DNA from: CAKZLS01 sp963786305
Lineage (GTDB): Bacteria; Pseudomonadota; Alphaproteobacteria; Rhodospirillales; Defluviicoccaceae
Assembly: GCA_963786305.1 (NCBI GenBank)
Contig: CAWAYL010000008.1
Coordinates: 558,001 to 622,000, forward strand
Length of the DNA stretch: 64,000 bases
Direction of reading: 5' to 3'
Shown here: piece after piece, positions 29,442 to 40,417 of the stretch
Numbering within the stretch: position 1 is the first letter of the stretch
How the letters are laid out: the number at the start of each line of letters is the position of its first letter
Position numbers and translations under genes: made by a program
The notes under the pieces: model-generated
Told to the model about the DNA's origin: nothing
The model's input: only the letters and a program-made list of their open reading frames with translations
The model's database searches: none

Positions 29442-30866
29442 ATGACTGTTTCAGCCAAGACCGCCGACCCGAATTTTGCCGACTGCACGGTCGCCGACCT
29501 CTCTCTCGCCGAGTGGGGCCGCAAGGAGATCGAGATCGCGGAAACCGAGATGCCGGGCCTGATGGCCTGCCGCGACGAATACGGCCCGCAACAGCCGCTG
29601 AAGGGTGCGCGGATCGCCGGATCGCTGCATATGACGATCCAGACCGCGGTCCTGATCGAGACCCTGCAGGCGCTGGGAGCCGAGGTTCGCTGGGCGTCGT
29701 GCAATATCTTTTCCACTCAGGATCATGCCGCCGCCGCCATCGCCGAGCGCGGAACGCCGGTGTACGCCGTCAAGGGCGAGACGCTGGCGGAATACTGGGA
29801 CTACGCGGACCGGATTTTCCAGTGGCCGGACGGCGAACTCGCCAACATGATCCTCGACGACGGCGGCGATGCGACGCTCTACATCCTGCTTGGCGCCCGC
29901 GCCGAGGCGGGCGAGGACGTTCTCTCCAATCCCGGGTCCGAGGAAGAGGAGGTGTTGTTTGCCCAGATCGAGAAGCGCATGGCCGCCACGCCCGGCTGGT
30001 TCGGCAAAATGCGGGACTCCATCCAGGGCGTCACCGAGGAAACCACCACCGGCGTCCACCGCCTCTATCAGCTCAAGGAACTGGGCCAGCTTCCCTTCCC
30101 GGCCATCAACGTCAACGACTCGGTGACCAAATCCAAGTTCGACAACAAGTACGGCTGCCGCGAGAGCCTCGTCGACGGGATCCGCCGCGGCACGGACGTG
30201 ATGCTGGCGGGCAAGAAAGCCGTCGTCTGCGGATACGGCGACGTCGGCAAGGGCTCGGCGCAATCGCTGCGCGGCGCCGGCGCGCTGGTTCAGGTCACCG
30301 AAGTGGATCCCATTTGCGCCCTGCAGGCGGCCATGGACGGTTTCGAGGTGGTGACGCTGGAAGCCGCCGCCCCCTACGCCGACGTGATCATCACCGCCAC
30401 CGGCAATGTCGACGTGGTGACCATCGAGGACATGCGCCGGTTCAAGGACATGGCCATCGTCGGCAACATCGGCCACTTCGACAACGAGATCCAGGTGGCG
30501 AGCCTGAAGAACTACAAATGGACAAACATCAAGCCGCAGGTGGACATGATCGAGTTCCCCGACGGCAAGCGGATGATCCTGCTGTCGGAGGGTCGGCTGC
30601 TCAACCTGGGCAACGCCACCGGTCATCCGAGCTTCGTCATGTCCGCCAGCTTCACCAACCAGGTACTGGCGCAGATCGAACTCTGGACCAAGGGCGAGCA
30701 GTACGGCAAGGACGTCTACATCCTGCCGAAGCACCTGGATGAAAAGGTGGCGCGTCTGCACCTCGGCAAGCTGGACATGGAGCTGACGGTCCTCTCGAAG
30801 AAACAAGCGGACTACATCGGCGTCCCACTGGAAGGCCCATTCAAGTCGGACATGTACCGGTATTAG
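29442..30866 (+). CDS. ahcY: Adenosylhomocysteinase
   Basis: Hydrolyses S-adenosylhomocysteine to adenosine and homocysteine, clearing the product of SAM-dependent methylation. The intact 474-residue product contains GSLHMTIQTAVLIETL, NIFSTQDHAAAAI, NDSVTKSKFDNKYGCRESL (catalytic Lys/Asp region), the NAD loop VVCGYGDVGKGSAQSL and the C-terminal KLDMELTVLSKKQADYIGV with the Lys-Tyr end. Start MTVSAKTADPNFADCTV was chosen by family alignment over a longer upstream frame. Confidence 0.97.
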   Translation: MTVSAKTADPNFADCTVADLSLAEWGRKEIEIAETEMPGLMACRDEYGPQQPLKGARIAGSLHMTIQTAVLIETLQALGAEVRWASCNIFSTQDHAAAAIAERGTPVYAVKGETLAEYWDYADRIFQWPDGELANMILDDGGDATLYILLGARAEAGEDVLSNPGSEEEEVLFAQIEKRMAATPGWFGKMRDSIQGVTEETTTGVHRLYQLKELGQLPFPAINVNDSVTKSKFDNKYGCRESLVDGIRRGTDVMLAGKKAVVCGYGDVGKGSAQSLRGAGALVQVTEVDPICALQAAMDGFEVVTLEAAAPYADVIITATGNVDVVTIEDMRRFKDMAIVGNIGHFDNEIQVASLKNYKWTNIKPQVDMIEFPDGKRMILLSEGRLLNLGNATGHPSFVMSASFTNQVLAQIELWTKGEQYGKDVYILPKHLDEKVARLHLGKLDMELTVLSKKQADYIGVPLEGPFKSDMYRY

Positions 30867-30997
30867 ATCGATGCCCGATTGCGTTGAATTCATGCGTTAC
30901 GGACCGCGACCGATTTGATCGCGCGGCACGGAACTTTCGCTGGGCGGCGCGCATTTCCCTTCATCATGCCCAGAGGAATGGCGAAAGGATCCGGTCC

Positions 30998-31459
30998 ATG
31001 CCGCACAACGCAATCGAATTGTTAAAAGCCGACCACGAGGAGGTCAAGCAATTGCTGGATGAGCTGACCAGCACGAGCAAGCAAGCGACCAAGTCGCGTC
31101 CCGAGCTTCTTGAAAAGATCGCCAAGGAACTCCGGATTCACACGAAGATCGAGGAAGAGATCTTCTATCCGGCGTTCAAACACGCCGGCGGAACCAAGCA
31201 CAACGAAATCAACCACGAGGCTCTGGAGGAGCATCGCGCGGTCGAAGAAATCGTATTGCCCGATCTGGAGAGCGCGGATCCGGCGAGCGACGAGTTTACC
31301 GCGCGCGCCAATGTGCTGAAAGAGATGGTCGAGCACCATGCGGAGGAAGAAGAAGAGGAAATGTTCGCGATGGCGAAGAAGTCCCTGTCGACCAAGGAAT
31401 TGGAAGACCTTGGGGAAAAAATGATGGCCCGCAAGGAGGAATTGCAGGCGCAAATGTAA
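30998..31459 (+). CDS. Hemerythrin (HHE) domain protein
   Basis: 153-residue cytoplasmic four-helix protein with a di-iron HHE domain. The ligand pattern is visible: LLKADHEEVKQLL, LRIHTKIEEEIFYP, EEHRAVEEIVLPDL and MVEHHAEEEEEEMF. Such proteins bind oxygen or nitric oxide or protect against oxidative stress. AAAGGA precedes the ATG. Start MPHNAIELLKADHEE is chosen at the beginning of the conserved domain. This is a different subfamily from the three bacteriohemerythrins near 49 kb. Confidence 0.88.
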   Translation: MPHNAIELLKADHEEVKQLLDELTSTSKQATKSRPELLEKIAKELRIHTKIEEEIFYPAFKHAGGTKHNEINHEALEEHRAVEEIVLPDLESADPASDEFTARANVLKEMVEHHAEEEEEEMFAMAKKSLSTKELEDLGEKMMARKEELQAQM

Positions 31460-31475
31460 ACGGCTAGATCGCCAT

Positions 31476-31506
31476 GCATCGAGAGCGACGGCGCTCCTCT
31501 CGATGC
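31476..31506. terminator. Hairpin between convergent hemerythrin and Mur ligase genes
   Basis: GCATCGAGAG (31476-31485) and its exact complement CTCTCGATGC (31497-31506) form a 10-pair stem with an 11-base loop, 16 bases after the hemerythrin stop. Position between convergent genes suggests a bidirectional terminator, though no T-run is present. Confidence 0.6.
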
Positions 31507-31553
31507 CGCGCGAGCCCCGTCAGCGCGCTAGAACAATATCCGTTCCAGTGAAG

Positions 31554-32988
31554 TCACTTGAATGGATTTACTTGGTCTAAAAATAAATAGTTCAGGCTGT
31601 CGAGTAACTCCGCCGCGAATTGCGACAGCGTATCGTCGCGCGCTCCCATCACCACGATCCGGTCGCCCGGCCGCGCCAAATCCCGAAGCTTGTCGCCGCA
31701 ATCGACGCGCTCGGCGAAATGCCAGGCCGAGCGGCCGCGCGCCCGCACCGCGTCGACGATGTCGACGCTCGAGACGCCGCGGTCGACCGTGCCGCCGAAA
31801 TAGACCGGATCGGTCATCATCAGGATGTCGTCGTCGCGGAGATTTTCCGCAAAGCAGTCCACGAAGGCGTCCTTCATCAATCGCAACGGGCCGAAGCCAT
31901 GGGGTTGGAACATGCATCAGCAGCCGCCCGGGAAACGCATGCAGCGTGGCGAGCGTGGCTTCGATCTTGTCCGGGTTGTGAGCGAAATCGTCGATAACCG
32001 TGACCCCGCCGGCCGTGCCCACCACCTCAAGCCGGCGCCGGAGCCCGGAAAAGCCGCCAAGGGCCGACGCCGCGTCGTCCAGCGGCACGCCACAGGCACG
32101 GACCGCGCCGAGCGCCGAGAGCGCATTGGCCACGTTGTGGCGGCCCGGCACGGGCAACCGCACGGAAACGCAGGCGCCCGACGTTCGCTCGATGACCTCG
32201 AACGCCATACCATCGGGAGCGGCAACGAGGTTGTCCGCGCGCAGGTGAGCGGCGGCGTCGGTCAAGCCGACGGTGATCACCCTGTCGGGCGGGAGTGCGC
32301 CCGCCAGCGCCGCCGTTTCGGCGTTGTCGAGGTTCACCACCACCGTTCCGGCCCGGGCGACGAAACCCCGGAACAGCGCGCGCAACTCGTCCAGCGACTT
32401 GTGGTCCAGCGCGATGTTGTTCAACACCGCGATGCGCGGGGTATAGAGCGCGATGGAGCCGTCGCTTTCGTCCACTTCGGCGACGAACAGGTCGCTGTCT
32501 CCCACCACCGCGCTGGCAAACGGCGCGTCGGCGGTCACGAAATTCTTCATCACCGCGCCGTTGACGATGGTCGGGCGGCGGCCGGTGGCGTGCAGGATCC
32601 AGCCGATCATCCCGGTAGTGGTGGATTTGCCGCTGGTGCCGCCGACGGCGATGCCGCCGGGCGCGGCGTTGAACAGCGCCGACAGCAGATCGGCGCGCGA
32701 TATCCGCGCCATGCCCCGCTCGCGGGCCGCCCGCACGTCGGGCACGGTGTCCTCGACGGCGGTGGAGGCCACCAGGGTCTGATCGGGACCGCTCAGGCCG
32801 CTGCCGTCCTGGGGAAACAGGGATATGCCGCGGGCGCGGAGAAAATCGAACTTCTGCGCCGTGCGTCCCTGGTCTAGCATGCGGTCGGAGCCCGCAACCC
32901 CATGTCCCTGGGCTCGCAGGATCAAAGCCAGCGGCAGCATGCCGCTGCCGCCGATCCCGCAAAAGAAGTAGCGCTTTTGTTGAGTCAT
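31554..32988 (-). CDS. Mur ligase family protein, MurC/Mpl-like (one frameshift)
   Basis: A second MurC-like ligase besides the one in the dcw cluster. It starts YFFCGIGGSGMLPLALILRAQ and carries the ATP loop GGTSGKSTTTGMIGW, FVAEVDESDGSIAL, NNIALDHKSLDELR, PGRHNVANALSALGA and VIDDFAHNPDKIEATL. About 478 residues. A frame change near 31912 displaces the last 120 residues, which resume as FQPHGFGPLRLMKDAF. It is divergent from an LD-carboxypeptidase, so a role like Mpl (re-ligating recycled tripeptide to UDP-MurNAc) is inferred. Loss of the usual Mpl N-terminal pattern leaves this open. Confidence 0.82.
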
Positions 32989-33050
32989 CGGGAAATGAGT
33001 ACAACCAAGTGCCGGGCCTGACAAGAACACCGGCGACGAGAACCCGCGGC

Positions 33051-33900
33051 ATGCACGGAAATCAGCTCAGAATCGGCGTCGTCGCGACCGGATCGCCGAT
33101 CGATGCGATCGTCGCCGAAGGGGTCACCGACGTGGCCGCCCGGCTCTACCCCGATCGACCGCCCGAGATTGTCTTTCATCCGCAGTGTTTTCTCTCGTCG
33201 GGGCATTTCGCCGGCGACGACGCGGCGCGCGCCTCGGCGTTTCTCGACATCGCCAACGACGCGCGCTTCGACGCGCTGTGGTTCGCGCGCGGCGGCTACG
33301 GCGCCTGCCGCATCGCCGAAGACGTGATCGCCGGGCTCGCGGACGCGGCCAGGGACAAACTCTATCTCGGCTACAGCGACGCCGGCAGCCTGCTCGCCGG
33401 CCTCTATGCCCACGGATTGACCGGGCTGGCGCACGGCCCGATGCCGACGGACATTCTGCGCGCCGGCGGCGCGGCGGCCATCGAGCGGGCGCTCGCCTAC
33501 CTGGTGGAGGGGCGCCCGGACACGTTCGAACCGAGCGTCGGCGGGGAGACCAAAACGGCGGCCTTCAACATCACCATTCTCGAGCCAACTGCTCGCCACG
33601 CCGCTGCAGCCCGACCTGAGCGGTCACGTGCTCATGCTCGAAGAGGTTTCGGAGCACATGTACCGCATCGACCGGGCGCTGTTCCACATCACCAGCAATC
33701 CCGGCATCCGACGGGTGGCCGGCATCAAGCTCGGCCGGTGCAGCGACATTCCGCCGAACGATCGGGACTTCGGCGGAACCGAGGAAGACGTGGTCGACTA
33801 CTGGTGCGCGCGCTCGGGCATCCCCTATCTCGGCCGCGCCGACATCGGCCACGACATCGACAACAAGATCGTTCCCTTCGGCCGCCCACGGTCGGGCTGA
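33051..33900 (+). CDS. ldcA: LD-carboxypeptidase, S66 family (one frameshift)
   Basis: Serine peptidase that trims the terminal D-Ala from tetrapeptides during peptidoglycan recycling. The protein is about 283 residues after one frame correction near 33580. The nucleophile elbow is LYLGYSDAGSLL (Ser in GYSD), preceded by DALWFARGGYGACRI. The C-terminal part has LMLEEVSEHMYRIDR, with the expected Glu, and ADIGHDIDNKIVPFG, with the expected His. It is divergent from the Mur ligase gene, 62 bases apart, which supports a joint recycling role. Confidence 0.88.
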
Positions 33901-33907
33901 CAACACA

Positions 33908-36863
33908 TCAGGGCAGGAGCTTGGCGACCAGTTCCTCGAGCCGCTGGAACAGGCCTTTCTGCTGGAGCGCCATTCGGACGAGGCGCCGGGCGCGGACGAA
34001 ATAGACGCCGGACGGCAGGTCCACCGTTCCCGCCGCCCGTTCACACTCGCGGGCGACCTGCACGAGATCGCGGTGAACCGGATCGCGTGAATCGAACCGG
34101 GGTATGGCCAGTTCGAACACCAGCTTGTCGAAATCGCGGGCGCCGAACCGGCCGCGCGACTGCAACACCGCGATCTTGGCGCGGATGGTCTCGCTGTTGA
34201 GCAGCCCGCTCAGAAAAAACGCTTCCGACGCGTTCTCGAACGACGCGTAGTACAGCTTGTGATCGATCATCGCGCCCCGGTCCTCCAGCACGGCGGCGGC
34301 CAGGAGAATGCCGGACTTGGCGTAGACGACGCGGATCGGCGCCGGCGGCACTTGGCGTTCGAGCGCCTTCAGGTAATTCCACCGGTCCAACAGCGCCATG
34401 GCATTGCGGCTGTGCTCGTTCCACCGGCGCTCCGCCATCTCCAGCCAGTTGGCGAGGCCGGGATAGCCCTTCTCCTGCGCCGCGCGGGCATCGAGGATCC
34501 GGTCGTCGATCTCGTCCCACGGGATGACGGCGAGTGACGGATGGAGGATCCGGAACGGCGCGATGGACTCGCCGAGATAGACCGGTCGCAGGAACTGGCT
34601 CTCCACCGTGCCCTGCAGCGCCGGCAGGTCGCGCCACGGCCGCTTGTCCTGCTTGCCAGCGCGGCTCTGGACCAGCGGCGCCGCCGGGTTGAAGCCGAGG
34701 CGGCCGGTCTCCTGGCGCTCCACGAAACACAGCGAGCGCGGCACCAGGGTGGCGCCCTGACGGAACGCGTGACGATAGGGCGACCCCCCCGATCGGGCCG
34801 CCGCCGCCGGCCACATGTCCTCCTGGCAGGTCAGCGCCTCGTCAGCCTCTTCCAGCGAGGCATCGCGCATCGGCAGCGCGCCGCGCCACGCGGTGATGGT
34901 TTCCGGCAGCGGGCCCGCCCGTTCGCGGCGCGCGAAGAACACGGTGGACGGCATGGGAAACATCGGCTGGACCCGCTCGTCGAAGGCCCAGACTTCGGTG
35001 AAACGGACCTCCGCGGTGTTGTACCGGCCGCCGCGAAACCCGGAAAACTGGGCGCGGTTCAGGGCACCGTAGGGCATGACCAGGGCGATGGTGCCCTCGC
35101 TCCTCAGGTAGAGCTCGGCGCAGCGCACATAGAAATAGGCCGACAGATCCTGATGGGTGGCGAGCTTGCCGCCGGTCCACAGCTTGCGGGCGCGGCACTC
35201 CTTGCGGAATCGCTGTTGCATGCTGGGCTCCATGTAGCGCATGGACAGCCATGGCGGATTGCCGACGATCACGTCGGCGCGCTGGTAGGCCGAGGACAGC
35301 CAGAGAGGCCGGCTGAGATTGCGCACGATGTAACCCCAGATGTGGTTCCGGCCGCTCTGGCGCAGCTCGCGGAGGTGGCGATAGGTGTCGACCAGGGTGT
35401 CGAACTCCCGCCGGTCGGCAATACGCTCGCGGCGAAGCCAGGCACGAAACGCGTCGCTGCCGGCGTTCTGTTCGCTCAACTGCATCATCACCTGGACGGT
35501 ATCGTCGAACAGGGTCGGTTCGTTGGCGAGCCGTTGCGGGAAGTACAGCTCCGGCCCGTCGGGCACGCTGATCACCATGTCCATCTGGGTGAACATCTCG
35601 CGCGTGTTCCATTGCAAAGAGTCACCGAGATAGACCGGCAGCGAAAAAGCTTCCGGACGGTCGCGCAGGCGCCCCTCGCCGAGGGCCAGCAAGTAGGTCA
35701 CGCGGGCAACCAGCACGGCGACCGGGTGGACATCGATGCCGACGACCTTGTCGAGGCAATTGCGAAAGGCCTCCTCCGGCGCCACGCCGAACTTGTCGGC
35801 GGCGGCGAAGAACCGGCGGATGGCGTGAAACAGGAAGGTCCCCGAACCGCACGCCGGGTCAAGAACCCGCTCGCGGAGCGGCTTGTCGACGGCATGGGCG
35901 CAGACCCGCGCCGCCAGCCAGTCGGGCGTGTAGTACTCGCCAAGATCATGGCGCTGGTCCGGATCGATGAGTGAACTCGTAGAGCACCTTCAGCACGTCG
36001 TGCTCCACGTCGTGGAGACGAAAGCGGATGACCTGGCGCGAGATCCGCGCCACCAGATCCGGCCCGCCCTCCGCGTGCAGAACCCAGTCGAAGAAATCCG
36101 ACTCGACGGCGCCGGCGATGCCGGCTTCGCGGAACGGGCGCCCCGACAGCAGGTCGGCGGGATCGGGCAGCGGCACCGCCAGGACCCTCGTCGCCATCGT
36201 CTTGGCGACGATGGTCAGGTAGGTGTGCTGCAGAAACAATTCGTCGGCTTCGATGCGGCTGCCGTAGACCACGGCGAGAAAATCGGCCCAGAGTTGACGC
36301 TTCAGCTCCACCTCGGGAAGGGTGCGGACCTCCAGCCACAACTCGCGCAACCGAACCAGGGCGCGCCGGTTGGCGAGACTGCCACGGCCGAGTTCGGTTT
36401 CCACCGTATCGGGATCGGGTTTGAGGTTGGGCTGTACCGACACCGCCGCGTCGAGCCAGATGAGCAGACCCCGCGGATCGTCGGCGGCGGGTTTGAAACC
36501 GGGCAGCGCCGCCAGCCGGCCGTCTTCGATTTCGTAGGGGATGAATTCGGCGCCGTCGATGGCAATGCCGATAAACCGCTCGCCCGTTTCGAGCTCGCGT
36601 TGCGGCAGGTAGCGGCCGAGCCCCTCTTCGGCGTCGCGGCGCTCACGGCGCAGGTCGCGCTTGAATTCGAGAACCGTCTGGCCGAGCAGCGCGTCGAGGC
36701 GGCCGCGAACCTCCGGCATGCGGCGCTCGAAATGGATGTCGGTGCTCGACGCGCCCAGTCCATACACCAGAAGCTCGTACATCAGCGCCCGCACCTTTTC
36801 ATGGCCCGGGCGGCTGACCATTTCGATGACGATCTCCGTCAGGCGACGCGCCGAAAGGGTCAT
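33908..36863 (-). CDS. Single-chain type IIG-like restriction-modification enzyme (one frameshift)
   Basis: About 985 residues. The N-terminal domain (starting MTLSARRLTEIVIEMVSRPG) has a PD-(D/E)XK nuclease pattern, RGRLDALLGQTVLEFKRDL, with Asp then Glu-Phe-Lys. The middle is an N6-adenine methyltransferase: LGEYYTPDWLAARV, SAM motif LDPACGSGTFLFHAI and catalytic NPPW (ADVIVGNPPWLSMRY). The C-terminal 400 residues probably recognise the DNA target. One extra or missing base near 35975 splits the frame just before LIDPDQRHDLGEYYTP. No separate methylase or specificity gene is adjacent, as expected for a combined enzyme. Confidence 0.85.
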
Positions 36864-37180
36864 TCTCGCGAGTCCCGGCAACTCCCGAAATCGGATTGAA
36901 GAGGTGGCTTTCGGAGACGCCGCCCTAACCGGCGAATGGGGGTGATGCCGTCACAAACCCCACCATATATATGGCGCACGCATCACCTCCCCGACTCAAT
37001 ATATTGATATTGGTATTGGATTACCCAAATGAGGGTCAACGATCCACCCCCGTTTGGCGAGAGCAGGATTCCCGCCCGACTCCCGTCATCGACGCGGGCG
37101 GCGATAACCACGCGCGTTCTCGATTGCGGCGAATCGGTTGATCGTAGCGAAAACGTCTGCGCCGTCAGCGCTTCGAGAGG
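36864..37180. other. AT-rich intergenic stretch upstream of the restriction-modification gene
   Basis: About 320 bases with no supported gene. Around 36960-37030 the sequence turns AT-rich (atatatggcg, caatatattgatattggta) with short palindromes, and may hold the promoter or control site of the restriction-modification gene. Confidence 0.5.
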
Positions 37181-37852
37181 TCAACCATCCAGGTGCTCGG
37201 CGAACAATGCCAGGGTCCGCTCCCGGGCCAACGCGGCGGCGTCGGGCCGGAAATCGGGACGTTTGTCGCAATTGAAGCCGTGGCCGGCGCCTTCGTACAC
37301 ATAAATGGGGATGGCGCGATGGGCGGCGCGGATCGCTTCCACCGCTTCCATGGGGATCGATGCGTCCTCGGCGCCGAAGTGCAAGATCACCGGACAGCGC
37401 GGCTTCTCGTCCAGCAACTCAGGGATGTGGCGTCCGTAGTAGCAGGCGGCGCAGGCGATCTCCAGCCGGCAGGCCGCTACCCAGACCCACGAGGCGCCCC
37501 AGCAATAGCCCACCACGGCGGCCCGGCCGTCGGGGTCGAGCGCTTGCGCCGCGGCCTCGATATCGCGGGTGGGCTGGTCCCAGCCGATGGCGGCGGCCAG
37601 TTCTCGTCCCTCGTTGACGCCGGCCTCGTCATAGGTAAGCTCGACGCCGCGCTGGATGCGATCGAACAGGGCCGGCGCCAGGGCCTCGTAGCCTTCCGCC
37701 GCGAAGCGGTCACAGACGCTCCGGACATGGGCGTTGACGCCGAAGATCTCCTGCACGACCACGACGCCGCCCTTGCGCGCGCCCGCCGGCGGAGCGCGAT
37801 ACGCATCGAGCGCGTGTCCGTCCGCTGCTTTCAGTTCAATAGTTTCGCCCAT
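37181..37852 (-). CDS. Dienelactone hydrolase family protein
   Basis: Alpha/beta hydrolase of 223 residues. The Cys nucleophile sits in VVGYCWGASWVWVAA, the acid in HFGAEDASIPMEAV and the His in YEGAGHGFNCDKRPDF, the Cys-Asp-His triad of the family, which opens lactone rings in aromatic degradation or acts on related esters. Start MGETIELKAADGHALDAYRA was chosen at the domain start; an upstream extension is not conserved. It is divergent from two thioesterase genes. Confidence 0.9.
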   Translation of the reverse strand: MGETIELKAADGHALDAYRAPPAGARKGGVVVVQEIFGVNAHVRSVCDRFAAEGYEALAPALFDRIQRGVELTYDEAGVNEGRELAAAIGWDQPTRDIEAAAQALDPDGRAAVVGYCWGASWVWVAACRLEIACAACYYGRHIPELLDEKPRCPVILHFGAEDASIPMEAVEAIRAAHRAIPIYVYEGAGHGFNCDKRPDFRPDAAALARERTLALFAEHLDG

Positions 37853-37966
37853 CTTTTCCTCCCAGCAAAAAACTCTGAGCACGATGTTGTTAAAAAGAAA
37901 CAATTGCCCGCACTATCACCTATATTAGCTGGACAGTCGACGCTTCGAGATAGCGAAAGGCACAGC

Positions 37967-38482
37967 GTGAGACCCTCCGGACCGCTTCCCGACCTCGAGA
38001 TGGTCAAGAAGGTCTTCGAAGACATTCCGCACTGCCGGGAACTCGGCATGAAAATCATCGAGCTGCGGCACGGCAAGGGCTTCATGGAAGTCGCCTATGA
38101 CAAGAAGCTGATCGGCAATCCGAAGACCGGCGTGGTGCACGGCGGCGTCATCACCGCGCTTTTGGATACGCTCTGCGGCGTCGTGGTGATGAGCGCGGTT
38201 CCCGAGCATACGCCGCTCGCGACCCTGGATCTGCGCATCGACTATCTGCATCCGGCGACGCCGGGCGAGACGATCCGGGCATCGGCGGAGTGCTACAAGG
38301 TGACCGAGCACGTGGCCTTCGTCCGCGGTCTCGCCTATCACGACGTGGCCGGCGCGCCTTTCGCCAACTGCACCGGCACGTTCATGCTGGCGGCCACCGG
38401 GTTCGCTCCGGGAAAACCGTCGGGCAAGGGCAAGGGCGCAGCCCCGCGCGGCGGAGCGAAGGAAGGGGGACAGCCGTGCTGA
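37967..38482 (+). CDS. PaaI-type hotdog thioesterase (first of two)
   Basis: Acyl-CoA thioesterase-like protein of 171 residues, start GTG 37967 with AAAGG upstream. The hotdog core has NPKTGVVHGGVITALLDTLCG (the HGG motif and catalytic acid region) and ATLDLRIDYLHPATPGETI. The C-terminus is a Gly/Lys-rich tail (GKPSGKGKGAAPRGGAKEGG). It overlaps the next thioesterase gene by 7 bases; the two may form a heteromer. Confidence 0.87.
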   Translation: MRPSGPLPDLEMVKKVFEDIPHCRELGMKIIELRHGKGFMEVAYDKKLIGNPKTGVVHGGVITALLDTLCGVVVMSAVPEHTPLATLDLRIDYLHPATPGETIRASAECYKVTEHVAFVRGLAYHDVAGAPFANCTGTFMLAATGFAPGKPSGKGKGAAPRGGAKEGGQPC

Positions 38483-38913
38483 AAACCATCGCGACGCTCA
38501 AGCACGCCGGCAACATCGTCGACATCAATTCGCTGATCCCGTACGCCGAAACCGTCGGGCTCGAGTCGTTGATGGACGAAGACGGCCTGATCACCGTTCT
38601 GCGCTTTCGCGAGAGCAATATCGGCAACTACATGATCAACGCCATTCACGGCGGCGTCGTCGGCGCGCTGCTGGAGCACGCCGGCATCGTCCATCTGCTG
38701 GCCGAAACGGAGGCCGCGGTCGTGCCGAAGATCGTCAACCTGTCCGTGGACTATCTGCGACCTTGCCTCGCCGCCGACACCTTCGCGCGCGGCAGCGTCA
38801 TCAAGCAGGGCCGGCGCGTCGCCAACGTCCGCGTGGTGGCCTGGCAGGACACCCCCGAGCGCCCCGTCGCCGCCGCCCACGCACATTTTCTGCTGAGCGA
38901 GCGCGCGGAATAA
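38476..38913 (+). CDS. PaaI-type hotdog thioesterase (second of two)
   Basis: 145-residue hotdog protein, start GTG 38476 with GGAAGGGGGA upstream. The motif MINAIHGGVVGALLEHAGIV aligns with the HGG helix of its neighbour, and NLSVDYLRPCLAADTFARG with the following strand. Together with the upstream gene it forms a two-gene operon of paralogous thioesterases. The natural acyl-CoA is unknown. Confidence 0.87.
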   Translation: MLKTIATLKHAGNIVDINSLIPYAETVGLESLMDEDGLITVLRFRESNIGNYMINAIHGGVVGALLEHAGIVHLLAETEAAVVPKIVNLSVDYLRPCLAADTFARGSVIKQGRRVANVRVVAWQDTPERPVAAAHAHFLLSERAE

Positions 38914-38981
38914 AAGCGCTGGACCGATAGGCCCTGCGTTAGAATGACGCCGTTGGAAACTTGTGGACCTCGGCAGCCCCC

Positions 38982-40209
38982 ATGACGCCAAACAACAAAA
39001 TCGCGGTTATTCGATGGATCGTCTCGCAGGGCCTGGGGGGCGTACCCGAAACGGAGCTGCTTCCCGCCCTTTGCGGGCGCCTCGCGGAAGCCGGCATCTC
39101 CCTGCTGCGGGCGAACATCTATCAGCCTACACTGCACCCCATGATCGGCGGCCATATCTTCTATTGGTGGAAAGGTGCGCGGAACGCCACCCAGGAACTC
39201 CTGGGACCGCGTACCGATCGATCCCGCCATACGGTCCAATCCTTCGCCGTTCGAGAAGATGGTCGTGGCGGGCGACCGGCGTATGCGCTATCGGCTGGAC
39301 CACGCCGACCTGGCGGAACTACCCTTGCTGGAGGAATTTCGCACCAAGGGCGGGACCGATTATCTGGCTCTGCAATACCGCTTCGGCGGCGCCCATGTGG
39401 TGGGACCGGTCGACCGCATTCTGACCTCCTGGGTGAGCGATGCGCCAGCCGGATTCTCCGAGAACGACATCGCCGCCATTGAGGAAATCGCGCCCGTCCT
39501 GGCGCTTGCCGCCAAGGACGCCGCGACCCACCGCATCGCCGAGACCGTGCTCGAAACCTATCTCGGCCACGATGCCAGCAAGCGCGTGCTGGACGGCAAC
39601 GTACAACGCGGCCAGGGCGACTCGATCCGCGCGGCACTCTGGTCATGCGACCTGCAGGGCTTTACCAAGCTGGCCGACAAACTACCCCGCGACGATCTCA
39701 TGGCGCTGTTGGACGATTACTTCGACGCCATGGTCACCACGTTGCACGAAGCCGGCGGCCAAGTCCTGAAGTTCATGGGTGACGGGCTTCTGGCGATCTT
39801 CAGTCTGGGCTCGGACGCGGACAGTTGTGCCGCATCCCTGAGCGCGGCCGAGCAGGCGCTCCGTCATGTCGACGCGCTGAGTTCGCGGCGCCAATCGCTG
39901 GGCCTTCCGATCAGCCGGTTCTATATCGCGATCCATCTGGGCGAGGTGATGTTCGGCAACATCGGCGCCCAGAACCGTCTCGACTTCACGGTGGTCGGCC
40001 CGGCCGTCAACGAGGTCGCCCGCATCGAGGCCATGTGCCGCTCGCTCGACCAGTCGCTGGTGATCTCCCAAGCCTTCGCCGAGGCGACCCCCGGCCGGGA
40101 GGGCCGCCTGGTCTCGCTCGGCCGCTATGCGCTCCGCGGCGTCACCCGACCCCAGGAACTCTTCACCCTGGACTTGTCGGCACAAGCAACCAGCCACCGA
40201 TTGGCTTAG
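38982..40209 (+). CDS. Class III adenylate/guanylate cyclase (one frameshift)
   Basis: About 409 residues. The N-terminal half (MTPNNKIAVIRWIVSQGLGG, ANIYQPTLHPMIGGHIFYWW) resembles a GAF-like sensor region. The C-terminal catalytic domain starts at WSCDLQGFTKLADKL (first metal Asp), with LKFMGDGLLAIF (second Asp), VMFGNIGAQNRLDFTVVG and NEVARIEAMC. It makes cyclic nucleotide from ATP or GTP. A frame change near 39205 splits the two halves. A partial copy of its last 55 codons lies beyond the IS110 element at 41698-41866. Confidence 0.88.
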
Positions 40210-40239
40210 CCTGTTCCCTCACGGCCACGCGGTGCGCAT

Positions 40240-40295
40240 GTGTGGACGGCCTCTGCGTTGCAAGAAGAATTTGACTTGATTGCCACCTCGGTCGG
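40240..40295 (+). repeat. Inverted copy of a toxin-antitoxin gene fragment, left of the IS110
   Basis: 56 bases that match, inverted, 41870-41925 with about four differences (GTGTGGACGGCC at its start). The right-hand copy is the truncated HI0074-like gene. The two inverted copies enclose the IS110 element and other fragments. Confidence 0.85.
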
Positions 40296-40417
40296 GTGCG
40301 GTCCCATTGCGAGGTGTCCCAATCCCCGGCTCGACCGGTTGGCATCAAATCATTTCCACCCTTGCAAGTCTCTGCATACGCTCTCCTGGTTACGCCTGAT
40401 CCATCATCTGCCTTTCG

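Noticed and set aside
34541..35974. Long plus-strand frame opposite the restriction-modification gene
   Set aside because: Shadow of the methyltransferase gene, which has NPPW and SAM motifs on the minus strand.
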